A DNA stretch of 64,000 bases from Tricholomella constricta (Eukaryota; Basidiomycota; Agaricomycetes; Agaricales; Lyophyllaceae). Made by a program: the position numbers and the translations under genes. The first letter of the stretch is position 1, and each line of letters opens with the position of its first letter. The stretch is taken from assembly GCA_013368375.1 (NCBI GenBank), contig JAACJP010000042.1, forward strand, positions 248,001 through 312,000. The letters run 5' to 3'. The notes beneath the pieces are model-generated. The model did not search any database and was not told where the DNA came from. It was given only the letters and a program-made list of their open reading frames with translations. Shown here piece after piece: positions 33,808 to 45,692 of this stretch.

Positions 33808-34653
33808 CCAACTTATGCCTTTGTTCACTAGGAAAAAGCTATGGTCGCCGTTGCCGCCGGACATTTGGCGACTCTGGAGGCACCGCCGGTCCATCGTGGG
33901 CTAATACGGAGGTAGCGCGGCATGTAGGAAGTGATCGGCTTGATGATCATATGTCGAACGCTTGCATACCCATTCTTTTCAGACATACACCCTATATATA
34001 TCTTCTATTGCTTGACAAATTCTCTATACCCTGTCATCCACTGATTCAATTCTACCCGAGTTTATTTCTTCACAGGCAGACGCAGACACAGCTTGCGTGA
34101 ATTTTTCAACGCCCCTGTCCCACATCGGCGAGTCACGAAGAACCTACGCAGTATCGGGGCCTTCAAGGTTCGTAGCCGTGTTCAAACTTTTGGTCATATC
34201 CTCACTCAGGAGACTACTATTCATAGCATTATTGGTATGATCTCTTGAAATTTCAAGAGAAACTCTTCTTCGACCTCGAAGGATACAGGCATTCTCCCTC
34301 CTTCAATAGGCGCTTCGACCCTTACAATCCCGATTGGCATTTGTTCATAACTAGGTGTTACTGCATCGCGTTGTTTTCGGACACAACTACTACAAATGGT
34401 TATCGACTGATATCACTCGTCGGCGACAATCTTTACCAATCAATATCACTCCAATAGAACCCTTCATATCATTACATCGCCTTCAAGGGTGAATGCTGCG
34501 GCAGATTTTGGAGAAGCTGCCCAACCTCCTTATCCGTACTTTGCACCCTTACAGATTGACTAAGTTCAAAAGTGTTTATAAGTGGCGGTACAAGGCAGTG
34601 TAATTTACTGATTGATAGTACCAGGAATCTGGGAATCGCGGAACTACAAATGG
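33808..34653. other. Intergenic
   Basis: No convincing gene. It may contain one more exon of the DUF6593-like gene (an acceptor at about 33831 followed by a short open stretch). Confidence 0.4.
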
Positions 34654-35835
34654 TTAATAATACCATCTCTTGTTTTCTGCGTCCCATTTGGGTTCTGGTC
34701 CTCCATGCGCGCCATTGACAACAAGGGGGTAGATGTGGTTATGACTAATTTCAGTCAACTCTGCGTCGGATTTGGGGGTTCCAAGCACGAAGTACCCGCG
34801 TTCTTTGCCGCCTGAAAACTTGCGGTGGAAAGTGTTCACCTGGCCGGCCACTGGTTGCTTCGTTAACCAATCAAGCTCTGGAACATCCTCCTTCTTTATC
34901 ACCGCCCACCTCCAGAATGGACCGGCAGCTGCGAAAGCAACGACACTCTCGGATTTCAGCTCGCGCTTGAAGTGAATGGCACAGTATTCAATAAGGTCAT
35001 TCTGGGCTTCGAGTATGCTTGCTGGAATTCCTTCTAGATTTCGGAAGGCACGAGATGGCGGCGCTTTCAACTCACCCACAAGACCAGTGCAGGTATGGAA
35101 GACTTTCAAACCCGCGCGGTGAAGGTAATGGAGTTCATCTTCTTGAGTTATGGGTTTAGGAAGCTCGACTGATGCGATGTGGCTGAGAACAATGTCAGGG
35201 ATTCCGTTTATAGCAGCTGGTTCCGATACCGATGTATTGGAGTTCATGGAGATATTGGCGAAAGGCACCCCTAGAAGAGACCACTAAGTTGCAAACTACT
35301 AGAACAGCATAAGAAACGAGAAATAGCTCGAACCTTTGCCCTGGTCCGTGTTCGACGAAAGGTTGAGCAATTTCAAAGCTTCAGAAATTTCAGCTTTGCG
35401 CTTGCGAAGGCTTGTCTTCAGATCGTTTTCTTCATCCTTCCGAGCTTTGGCCTTTCTTTCAAGTTGTTCAGAGATCCTGCTCGACTTTCGTGTCCCGCTA
35501 TTGGTCGCTTCCAAGCCCTTCAAGAGGTCACGGTCATCATTCTTGTCATCAATCTCGTCGTCCCAACGGAGGCCGGCGATTTTGAACTCTTGGCGGAGTC
35601 TTTCCTGTTGGGCTAGTAGTGTGGCTATGTAGAGATTAAACTGGGGGAGAAAGACAATGCTCTTTTCGTAAAATCTTGTCAAGTCGATGAAAACGTGCGC
35701 ATAAGTTCCATACCAATAGCTCTCGAGCCCTCGAGAGTTAAATTTGGTGGAATATGCATACGAGACGGCTAAGCGTACAGTGTACGAGGACACGTAGGCA
35801 GGTGGTTGGTTTGGTGGTGATGGATCCTCGGGCAT
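34654..35835 (-). CDS. PD-(D/E)XK nuclease-like hypothetical protein
   Basis: Two exons, 35334-35835 and 34654-35270, with a 63 bp intron. They total 1119 nt, 372 residues, with ATG at 35835. The N-terminal half has a predicted coiled coil rich in Lys, Arg and Glu (residues about 100-165). The C-terminal half has IPDIV, then GELKAPPSR, then a helix with EAQNDLIEYC and a W-W segment FWRWAVIKK. The order D...ExK...Q matches PD-(D/E)XK nuclease-fold proteins that are widespread as uncharacterised genes in basidiomycetes. That fold call is inference from motifs. No signal peptide. Neighbours give no functional hint. Confidence 0.7.
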
Positions 35836-36454
35836 GATAGTAAACAGAATGTGGATTGGATGAGAACGTAGCTGTACATTTTCCTTTAAATGTGCTTCGC
35901 AGCGGTAGATTTATAAGCAGTACAACAACAAAATTTGTTGGTTGGTGGTGACGTGAAAGCTGTGAACGGTAACAGCATATCTGACGCGTTGTTGATGGCA
36001 TTGCAGCAGTCCATGAACGATTTGACAAGGGCAGCTTGTTGAAAAAACAAGAAAAGCCGCTAGAAGTCTGTGGCATGTCAGCTTGGCAGTGTTCCATAAG
36101 CTGTGGAGGAGCAATCTATTGCATTGCTTGTGACATTGCAGAAGTTATGAACAATTTCATGACGGCAGCTTGTCAAAAAATCAAAAAAATCCGCTGAAAG
36201 TCTGTAACAGGTAAATTTGGCAGTGGACCACTGAAGAAACGTACAAGGCGCACGAACAATAACAAGTGTTTGACAAGATATGCCTTTGTTGCACATATCA
36301 GACGATAGGGCCGTGGCGGACTGCGACGGGTATTACACCACCTTGAAGTGCCACACAATTGTTGTTACTTGTTGTTCACAGTTCATATAAATGATGGATC
36401 TTCCACCACAGACTTATTTCATCCTTCGTACACGATTACTCTGCATAAACGATA
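35836..36454. other. Spacer with a diverged tandem duplication
   Basis: Two related units of about 110 bp lie at about 35993-36100 and 36132-36240. Both contain ACATTGCAG/GCATTGCAG, GGCAGCTTGT, A-rich runs, AAGTCTGT and TTGGCAGTG. No gene seen. Confidence 0.55.
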
Positions 36455-36917
36455 ATGAGTATGCCACACGATCTCCCCCTCCTCCTTCCTTTCTGATTCG
36501 CCATGATTAGAAAACCCTTACAGACTGTTGACATACCGCGAGGCGCGGGGTCTAGGGCCTAGGCAGTGTTATATCTATGGCTTCCCACTTGACAAAGCTG
36601 GCCAAAACGCCTTGGCCGAGAAGCTCTGTCCTACATCTCCTGACTCAACCTCGACTGAGCCTCTTGAAGCTCGAGATGCACCACTATTTGAGGTATTATA
36701 TCACCTTTTGTCTGAATGTGACGCCGCATGCCCGACAATCAGGGTGACATCGGCGAGGGGAATTTGGGAAGGCGAAGAGCGCGTGATCATCGCCCTCGCA
36801 GCGTGTAAGCATCCAAGGGATGAGCACATTCCGAAGGGCGAGGATATGGTGAACTTAAAGGCAATTTTTGCCGCCAATGGGTTCACTGAGGAGCCACGGT
36901 GGTTCATTTACATTTGA
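36455..36917 (+). CDS. Small-protein family member 2
   Basis: The first exon is ATGA (36455-36458), the intron 36459-36510 (52 bp, GT-AG), and the second exon 36511-36917. They total 411 nt, 136 residues. The tiny first exon is supported by the same arrangement in member 4 and by a conserved block (ATTACTCTGCA...GATAATG) just upstream. Conserved blocks: CYIYGFPL (about residue 24), LLSECDA (about 69), EHIPKGEDM (about 105), LKAIFAANGF and EEPRWF at the end. No signal peptide or known family. It is the single intact plus-strand copy with an ordinary intron. Confidence 0.6.
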
Positions 36918-38260
36918 ACATAGTTGGTGAACGCTGTCTACCTCTCATTTTCTCAGGCAAATAACTGACGATATATACCCTCATAACAGACTACCACTTG
37001 ATTTAGCTGTACCGCCTATTACCTGCAATGCTATCCCACGTATTGCTTACTTCACTTGCCCGTTTTCAGCTCCAAATTCTCAAACTGCGCTCGTCCAACC
37101 AATCTAATCTTGCATGCTATCCTTTCAGAGAATATTGATGGTAGACCGCGTGTGATCGGTTCTTCAAGTACCTTCTCGCATTCGAGAAAATGATGAGCTC
37201 GGGTGTCCTTGCAGCGCAAACAATTTCAGTTCGTCTCTTGCACTTGCTGGGCACCTTCCTTCTGTCCTGGACTACTCTTATCCGAACTCCTGTTTTCACC
37301 AGTGACGGTTATGTTGATTCAGCGGTTCATTTTCCCTGGTCAACGTCTTACCGATGCGTCAACCCCAGTGAAAATCCGAAGTGCTTACCCTCAAGGCTAG
37401 TTGTCTCATGCCGGGAGAACCTTTGAGGTGGTACTGATGGTCTTCTTAACCAGAGCAACCTGAAGGACGAGCGGGACTGAGGCCGGTGGGTGAAAATCAA
37501 GAATTTCGATGGCGCGCACCTGTATAAAAATTCAACGGTCGCCGAGCTTGACATTTTCCTGTGAGTCTCGGGAAAAATAATATTACTTTCGTTCATAAAT
37601 GTATCGAGCAGAAGGCTCCCTCTGATGGACAGTGACCGACCTCCGAAGGCTGTGCGTAAGTGTCTACATCATACTCTTAGACGTCCCTTCTCCATTGACA
37701 TGTCGACCTACACTTCTACCTATACCTATGCAGGCCCCACACTTCTGAAAGGCACTATCATCGCTCCTCGCAGTGTATCTATCAACTGAGTCCCTCCTGG
37801 AATGTCGCCCGCGTAAGACCTCCTCGTACGTCCCCCTTGCTTTCAACCAACCCTCCCACTCACCCAACCCCTTTCCTTCTCTCGCTTGCCCCCACTCGCA
37901 TAGGGACCCGAGCGTCTGAAGGGCCTTCTGCACTCAAATGTATCATCGTTGTCAGCGCACGCATCTCGCCCCATTCCGACTTCTCAACCGGTCGAGAAAG
38001 TGAACCCATTTGCCGAATTCTATGCCGCCATGGCCCGTGTCACGAAAGACGCTCGCTGCATGGACCTGATGGGCTGTTCCCCATGCAGTGACTGACCATC
38101 GAAGTCTTTTCCTTGACGATTGTCCGGGCCACCCCACGATGGCTCAGCGTGGACGACAGAGCAGGAGTTCAATCCCCCGCGTCGTTACCTTCGTCGCTGT
38201 GCCAGCATCATCCCTTCCCATAATGATTCTCAGCATATATATACATCATCTGATGAGTGA
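36918..38260. other. Intergenic
   Basis: The first part (to about 37230) is diverged but related to the sequence downstream of members 1 and 3 (for example GAATATTGATGGTAGA against AACATCAACGGTAGA), so the family was copied with its flank. No firm gene in the rest. Confidence 0.45.
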
Positions 38261-38267
38261 CCAATTC

Positions 38268-39571
38268 CTAATTATCGGGTATTTGAAGCTCATGTCCCAG
38301 AGCAGCCCATTGCTTCTCAAAGGCAAGCAGACCATCAACAGCGTCCAAAAACGTCACCTCCCGTGGCCTAAAGTCCTCCTTCTTGATCCCCACCACCTGC
38401 TCGATCCGCGCAAAGTCGATCGGCGCCCTGTCAAACGTGAACTTCGGTGGCGGCTCCTTGTTCAGTCGGTCCTTCAGCTCTGGACGCTTCTCTGCGAGGA
38501 GCTGCAGGATCTCCGTGAAGTCGTAGCCGTGCGGGGAGCAAAACACGACACGTTTGCGCCCGACGGCGGATGTGGGTGGGCTGTTGAGACCTAGGATGTG
38601 GGCTTTGGCGCAGTCTCGGACGTCTGCGTAACCGGGGAAAGGAGGGAACCTGCTTGAGGGTTTGAGAAAGCGGTATAGCTGGATATTCGTGGAGAGGCGG
38701 TAGTAGTCCGGAGTGGGCTGTGTGAAGCCCTCTGGAAAGGGGCCATATAGGAAGGGAGGATTGACTATGACGGGGTACGTGGTGAGATTCTTTGAAGCGG
38801 GCAGGTGAGGTCTGAGGCGTACTGGTAGTGATCTCCAACTCCGGATGAGCTGCGCTGAAAGCCCAAAGTTCCCGTTCGGCCAAGGTTTTTCCGGCGCAGT
38901 AGACATCCCAATTAGTTCCTTCGAGCACCTTGTCCGGGTCGACGTGGTACCAGTCTAGCAAATTTTAGAAGTCGGGCTAATGTAGCACGACGGGAACGAA
39001 CCTTGATCCGTGAATAAGGCTGGATTCGCGTTGATGAGGGTAGAGACGGTGACGATTGAGCTCGTCACGACGATATGTGTGATACCCGCCTTCTGGGCTT
39101 GACGGACAACGTTGAGTGTTCCGTCGACTGCTCCCTGTACGTATGACATCGATGAAAAATCACAGAAACTGGAGATCGCGACTGTTACCTTGAAGATCTC
39201 TTCTGGTTCTGCCCTATCTGCCAAGGGAGCCGCAGTATGAATGAGACCATCAACGCCTTCCAGAGCCTCCGGGAACTGAGCAGTAGCCAGATCAGGGACG
39301 TCGACAACCTGGAATCTGTCGCCGAACTTTGCATAGCTGTTCTTCAATTCTTCAATCCTGCGTCCACGGGCAGTACTGGCCAGAAAAGATGAACGATATA
39401 TATGAACGGACGAATCGAAGACAACGTACGCTCTAACGCTGTATCCATTGTCCAATAGCTGTGTCGCGATGTGGGATCCTAGGAATCCTGAAGCGCCGGT
39501 AAGCTGGCATAAGACGGTGAGAGAAATGTTCGACGTGAGCGCTCAGCACTTACGAAGATGAGTTGGGGCAT
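38268..39571 (-). CDS. NAD(P)-dependent reductase (extended SDR), intact duplicate B
   Basis: Exons, in coding order: 39554-39571, 39430-39503, 39189-39375, 39002-39134, 38823-38954, 38764-38268. They total 1041 nt, 346 residues. All five introns are 47-58 bp GT-AG. TGASGFLGSH near the start binds the dinucleotide. The catalytic tyrosine and lysine are kept in YCAGK (lysine codon 38887-38889). The substrate pocket is not conserved enough to name a substrate; relatives include dihydroflavonol, cinnamoyl-CoA and methylglyoxal reductases. There is no signal peptide, so it is likely cytosolic. It is the functional member of the pair. Confidence 0.88.
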
Positions 39572-41800
39572 ATTCGACGGCTTGTCGGTCGGTAAGGACC
39601 TTCTGTGTCGGCTACCTTATATGCTTCCTCGGAGGGGCGAAGACGTCTACGATTTATGCCATCATTCACAGAAGCTTTGTTCGGTCCGCAGAATATTTTC
39701 GCCATTCTGGTCGATGTGGAGGGCACATGTCAAGCTAGATAAGGCATTGCATGTCAATCATTATCCACCGAAAATCCCGACGATGTAAACAAAGCATCCA
39801 CCCTTCAGTTGCCAAGTGCGAGCCAGTATCGGCGACAAGGCGGCGCCATAGAAAAAAGAAACATTCCGAGCTGTCTCTTACTAGCCTCGCGCGATCTTCG
39901 GCACAGGGATTGGGCTGGGAGAATTGATCAGGGAATGACAGTGACGGGTCGCTCCGCAGAGCTCAGGTGCTTGTGACTATTGCAGATCCATACAGATCGA
40001 GGCTATCAATCGTGTTTCAAGAAAATCAATGGAGCAAACTTGACCATCGTTGTTGTCAGTAACGAACACGTATGCTTCGTCGTCGTTTCAAACAGCGATC
40101 AGACGATCACGTGTGTCTCACTGGGACCATCCCGCCCATTTACGCAGCCATTACGCAGGGGCTTGCTTGGGACGAAGCCATCCCGGATCCCTTGCGTCGC
40201 CGACCCCGACCCAGACCGCTTTGCAACCCCGCCGGATGAGCAAAAAGCAAAATCCAAGTCACGTCGAGGCGGCTGACGGCTAGGAACGTCACTGACGTTG
40301 TTCCCTTTCTGATTATAGGTTATTAAATCCCACCTTGGATCTGGGGCTACACTAGGGTCTCTCTGGGCTACAAACTGGGGCAAAACTGGGGTCTCTGGGT
40401 CTTTTAACTGGGTACTTAAGTTACACATCCTCGGTTAGTGTTTCTTTTTTGCCTCAAAGATACACTTATTGGGCAAAGAAATACTTTTAGAGACCCCGCT
40501 CCACACAAACATACGGGAGCGGCCTTACGACAGCTGGCGCCTATCATACACGCATACACGCATACACGCATACACGCTCACCACTGCGATCAAATCTCGA
40601 AGGCGTACGCGATGTGCGATATTGCGAGTGAAAGCGAGGCGCTCTCTCCGCGTTGACGGACAGACGACATCGAAGGTCCGTACGCCCCGCTCCGTAATCC
40701 CATATTCACTATGTGCAGGGTGTCACCAGGTCCGTCCCAGTATCACAAGGCTTGTACTGAATAATTTATCATGTTCTCTACAGGTTCTTTTGTCGAATAT
40801 CTGATTCTGATATTTATTACTCCGAGAACTGGCCAGCAGGAACTTCGGGGGCATCGTTCGTGAACAGATAGTCTCAATACCATCGTATCCCTTGATATAT
40901 GGCGTATTCAGTGCGATAATCAATGTTTGTGTCTCTCAATCGAAGGCAGGTCGGCTCGACACAAACTTCATCCTCATCGTAATCTAACGTCGAGCCATGC
41001 GCCCTTATACATTCTTGGCTCACATTAAAGTGAGTTGTAGACCTTTCGTATGAAATTATTTTCATCACACAAGATGAATGCTCGCAGGCGCTGAAAGCAA
41101 ACTCGCAGACTTTGTTGCAGCGGACTTTCCCCCGAATAGTCTCCGTCTACTCGATGTCGTACTTCATGAGCTCGAGCCAGTTTCACCATCGCTACTAGTC
41201 TTTGCAGTGTCGACTCTCGCAGCTATGTACGCTCTTTCTTGCTCCTCTTTCCTACTTCATCACTTGACGTTGGCCGTTCGCTTCATTGAAAAGGTCCAAT
41301 ACTCCTCTCTTGGGTAAGCCTGAGTGTGATTTCGAGCGGTTGCATCTCTATGGAGTCCTTGAGGCTGACGCGAGCGCTACGAGGGAAGAGTATGATGATT
41401 AGTTTCTCTTGAAAAATGACCGGTTTTCAATGGCGTCAAAACCTACCATGGACAGTGTTGCGACAACCATTCCTATAAGAACGTGGGTAATGCTAAAGCT
41501 ACGAAACGGTTTCCTGGCATCCTGAAAGCGTACGAGGTGAGGTGGGATGAAAGTTGACGGCCATAAAACATTTGTGCCATAAAGCAGGCGCTGATGGATA
41601 GATAATCAGTTTTAAGCTGAATGGCGGCACAAGACTTGACCGGGATAACATCCAAAGTGTGTCGTCAATAAAATCTGCTGGTGTTGCACGCTTGAGGACA
41701 ATTCAAAGGCCCGGAAGAGCTTCAGCACACCATTGATGTTCCTCGTTGTCACACATCCGTCGACACGTAGTTCGTGCACAATTACTCTGCACATACGATA
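39572..41800. other. Duplicated sequence without a firm gene
   Basis: Counterpart of 8489-11620. It keeps the same 79-codon open frame (41078-41317) and the block around LYGVLEADASATREEYDD. Confidence 0.5.
41078..41317 (+). CDS. Conserved 79-residue ORF, duplicate B
   Basis: Same length as the copy at 10051-10290, with a few substitutions and one hydrophobic segment. Function unknown; probably part of a spliced gene. Confidence 0.35.
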   Translation: MLAGAESKLADFVAADFPPNSLRLLDVVLHELEPVSPSLLVFAVSTLAAMYALSCSSFLLHHLTLAVRFIEKVQYSSLG

Positions 41801-42175
41801 ATGGGTATGCCGCACGAGGCGCGGCGTTCCAAGCCTCGGCAGTGTTATGTTTATGGCTTCCCACTTGACGAAGCTGGTCAGGACGCCGTAGGCGAGAAGC
41901 TCTGTCCTACACCTCCAGATTCAACCTCGGCCGAGCTCGCTGAACCTCCGAAAAAATTCCTTAGAGTGATATTTCATCTTTTAGAGGAATGTGACGCCGG
42001 ATGGCCTCCAGAGAGGTTGAAATGGGCGACGGGAATCTCGGCAGGCGAAAACCATCTGCTTATTGGTGTCGCAGTGTGTAGGCGCCGAAATTATGAGCAT
42101 ATTCCGAAGGGCGAGGATATGATGAGGTTGACCAATGGGTTCATTGAGGAGCCACGGTGGTTTCTCTATGATTGA
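41801..42175 (+). CDS. Small-protein family member 3, intron deleted
   Basis: An ATG at 41801 opens a single-exon frame of 124 residues to TGA 42173-42175. Compared with member 1, the whole intron and the first residues of exon 2 are gone. The deletion joins two CCGC repeats, so ATGGGTATGCCGCACGAG runs straight into the body in frame. It also lacks about nine residues near the end (after EDM). CYVYGFPL, EHIPKGEDM and EEPRWFLY are kept. Confidence 0.55.
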   Translation: MGMPHEARRSKPRQCYVYGFPLDEAGQDAVGEKLCPTPPDSTSAELAEPPKKFLRVIFHLLEECDAGWPPERLKWATGISAGENHLLIGVAVCRRRNYEHIPKGEDMMRLTNGFIEEPRWFLYD

Positions 42176-43364
42176 AAATGGCCGGGCGGTGAGCTCTGTC
42201 TACCTCTCATTTTCCCAGGTCAACTGATTATGTACACCCTCCTCACCTGGAATGTCTGTCGCCCGTGATGTTGTTGCATATTCTGCTCGCTTTACCCGCC
42301 CCATACCTCAATTCCAGCTTGCCCAAGCTGCGCTCGCCTTGCCACTCTGTGCATCCGTATTTGCATGGCGTTCGCTCAGAAAACATCAACGGTAGATTAT
42401 ATGTCGTTGGCACCGCATTCACGACTATAATACGCTTGGGCGCAATTGCGACGCAAACAATGTTCGTTCGCCAGAGCGCGCAGCTCGGCGCTGTTCATAG
42501 TCGTCCTGGGCGGGCTCAACGTGGACTACCCTTATCAGCACTTGACAACAGCTCATGAAGCCTTACCTTGCAACGCGTCACCGCTGATCTATTTTAACCC
42601 TATTGGTGAGCCCACCTCGACAAAGGGGTGGACGTGATATACGTGCTTATTTAAATACCTCTCCTTATAACAGTGATTGACTTCAGAGAAGCCATTGCAA
42701 AAGAGCAAAAGCGCTTGGTGCAGCACACCACGTTGTGTTCCCTGTTGTCGCTGTCTCTTACCTGATTCCGCACTGATCACACCTCCATTTCTCTCATCTT
42801 CTCAGATCGGATTTGAGAAGATGAAAGAATGGAGTAAAGGAAAGTAAACGATGGCAAAGTCAAGATTGTTTCCCAATATGTCTTCTGTGGCACACATTCC
42901 GCTTGGGCAGCATCAGCTCTTGTGAGGACGCGCATTGTCCAGATCGGCTGTCGAGTATGATCTGAGATGTAGAGCTATGGTGTCCGAGATGTGAAGTCTA
43001 CCGAAGACGCGTCGAGGACTCGATTAATAGCTCTCATATCTTGCGACGTCGCGGAGCGAAAGAGCCAGTGTAATCTCGAGTTTGACAACACCCTACAGTC
43101 ACGCCACTCCACTAATATGCGATATCAGGGCATCCAAGATCTAACAACGGGTTGAAGAGTCCCATCACATCCGTTCTGAGGGACACCAATTAAAAATATC
43201 CGAGGGAGCATCAAAGTTCACAAGCCAGTCCTATCCTAAGCTTAAAGTCGAAGCGACAGATTATCGCGACTTTAGACAGTCCATGCAAGATATTGTCCCA
43301 AAGTCCAAAGAGTTGACGGTCCATAGAAACAGCAGCAGAGGCCAACAGCATCGAAGAGAATCAA
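42176..43364. other. Intergenic
   Basis: Duplicated up to 42634, including an open frame from 42265 matching that at 12166. Nothing recognised beyond. Confidence 0.45.
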
Positions 43365-44507
43365 TCATTCCACGATAAAGCCCGAGACATCGGCGAACCA
43401 TGCTCGCTGATCTTTCGGGGATGCCCACTCCGGTGTGTGACCTAGGTCCCAGTCGCAATATACCATGAAGACGACCAACTGAAAGAAAGGGAATCCCCAG
43501 ACGCACCGCCGAAAAATGTTTGGAAATGCATTCCTTTGATCCTAGCCTCAGCCGATTCGCATAGGGAGATACCGGCCACAGAGATCACAGAGACACCGTC
43601 GATCCACACTTGTATCGCGCCTGGAGAGATGTATGAGTACATCGACTCACCGAATGCCAGCAGGATCGTATTGTACCGTTGTGCGCTCCTACATCATTCA
43701 TCTTGAGGCGGAAGACAAGGCTGACCCATCGGCCGACAGCAATATCGAGATGAAATGAGCCTCTCCCGACAGAAATCCCATAGTCTGGGTTAGCCTTGGA
43801 CTCGGGTGGGGCGGCAAGCAGTTGAGAATTGTTGACCTTCGTCATCGGGAGATAGGCATATAATTCCCCAGCTGATTTGGCCCTACCAGACGAATTCGTT
43901 GAGAAAAAAAGCGCATATATCGAGCTCAGGGGGTATTACTCACCTCCACATGGGCCTGAGATCGAAGCAGTGACAGCGCTGGTCCTGCCTACCGCCCGTG
44001 CACCCATACGCCAAGTCACCTACACCGCCAACTATGATAACAACACAAGTCAGCCCAGTTCACGAACGCAAGACAACAAAATTCGAACGCACACACGCCA
44101 GGCAGTTTACCGCCCTTTACCCACTCCCACCCAGGCTCCAGCATCATGCGGTACCCAAATATCACCTCCCTAGCGCCGTGTTCCAGTTTCTCCGCAAAGT
44201 CTTTCGGGCCTGACAAGTAGAATCCGAATCCACCTGGAATGGCCCCGCTCGGGTTGATGCTGCCCTTCGGATACCTCGCCTCCCATGCTTTCTCGGGTGG
44301 GGGCTGGCTGTCGGTTGATTTGTGGCTTGGATGGGGAGGGGTAACGAGGTGGTGCAGGGTGCGAGATGAGACTTTGTGCACGCCGAGGGCGCTGTCTGAG
44401 AGAGGGACGTGCTCAATGTCCTTGTGCTTGAGGTGATCGCTCGTTGTGAAGCCGTGCTTGAACTTAGAGATGGGCAGAAGGTGGGATTTGAACGTGAATT
44501 CTGACAT
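43365..44507 (-). CDS. Polysaccharide lyase family 14-like protein
   Basis: Exons, in coding order: 44093-44507, 43944-44031, 43677-43882, 43507-43620, 43365-43441. They total 900 nt, 299 residues. Typical PL14 blocks are seen: YRMMLEPGWEWVKGGKLPG, GGVGDLAYGCTGGRQ, CFDLRPMWR, YGISVGRGSFH, LKMNDVG, IQVWIDGVSV, RIKGMHFQTFFGG and the end PEWASPKDQRAWFADVSGF. PL14 enzymes cleave uronic-acid polymers by beta-elimination, and the fungal members probably act on glucuronan-like glycans. No signal peptide is evident at MSEFTFKSHLLP, so secretion is doubtful. All phases fit. Confidence 0.88.
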
Positions 44508-45229
44508 GGTTGTCTCGAGACAAAGTTGAGAAGCTGAAATATCACAATGGGATGCGGCGTCATCACGTGGACTTAATTTATTACTCCTGGCCGCCTGCCA
44601 TGGCCAGGTGTTTATCCGTTACGGAGCCTTTGACCTCATTGCTGGCTACGGTAAACCTGGAAAACTCGCACTTGGTCAGACTGTGTATTTCCATTGAAAT
44701 TGATGCTTGATCAGAGAGAATACGCATTCAACATTTCCACTCAGGTTGGCGCATCAATAAGACTTGGAATGAGTCTCTTCAATCCAGCGAAGAAATACCG
44801 CTGACTTTATATAACGGGGACATAACCATCGACTGACATAACACATGAGCCTATATAAGCGTCACTGGTGAAGACAGTTAGTCTGATAAGTGCAGAAAGA
44901 AAAGTGCCGAGCAAGTGCGTTGCGTTCAGAGTCGCCTAGTGACGAACGTAAATTGATTGCGCTGTAAGCGCAACCCGAGCTTATGGAATGGGAGAAAATA
45001 CTTGAAGAAGCGATCACACATATTCTATCATCACTGTCTCCTGAAATGATGACATGCAAGATTGGATGAGCTGGAACAGCGCAGTTTGAGACATTAGAGC
45101 TGAAAGCGGGGCAAGTAAAGCGAGCGGAACATTGTACAACGTTGCAAGTAACAGGCATAAATTAAGTGATAGTCTGTTATAAGGGTATATATCATCAGCG
45201 TGATTGACCTGGGGAAATGAGAGGCATGT
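44508..45229. other. Intergenic
   Basis: No gene recognised between the lyase start and the 3' end of family member 4. Confidence 0.4.
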
Positions 45230-45692
45230 TCATCTGTAAAGGAACCACTGTGGTTCCTCAGTGAAGTCATTGGCGGCAAAAATTGCCTTCAACTTCGCCA
45301 TATCCTCGCCCTTCGGAATATGCTCATCGTTTTGGCATCTACACGCTGCGAAGGCGATGAGCACATACTCTTCGCCTCCCGTAAATCCCGTCGCCGATTT
45401 CAACCTGTATGCTGGCCATACGGCGGCACATTCAGACAAGAGATGAGTTGGTACCTCGAAGGGTGGTGCGTCTTCGGCTTGAAGACGCTCGGTCGAGATT
45501 ACGAGACATCCAAACTTGTCTGTTACGACCTCCTCGCCTATATAACGGCCAGTTTTGTGAAGTGGAAAGCCATAGATATAACATCCATGGATCTTAAAAT
45601 GCTGCGCCTGGCGATAGCTCAATAGTTTGTCGATGTTTCCTGTTTATAGTGAATAAGAAACGGAGGAGCAGGAGAACCTGCAGCATACCCAT
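45230..45692 (-). CDS. Small-protein family member 4
   Basis: The first exon is ATGG (45689-45692), the intron 45640-45688 (49 bp), and the second exon 45230-45639. They total 414 nt, 137 residues. It starts MGNIDKLLSYRQAQ and is otherwise laid out like member 2: CYIYGFPL, LLSECAA, EHIPKGEDM, LKAIFAAND and EEPQWFLY. The upstream block CGATTGCTCTGCAGAAACGATAATG matches the others. It is the most diverged copy and lies in opposite orientation. No known family. Confidence 0.6.

Larger units (their letters stand above)
38261..42634. repeat. Segmental duplication, copy B
   Basis: Collinear with 5207-12536, in the same orientation. It lacks both DNA transposons of copy A and shows their empty TA sites (intron 38955-39001 and about 41475). 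A short tandem array CATACACG is longer here (about 40550-40575) than in copy A. Confidence 0.93.
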
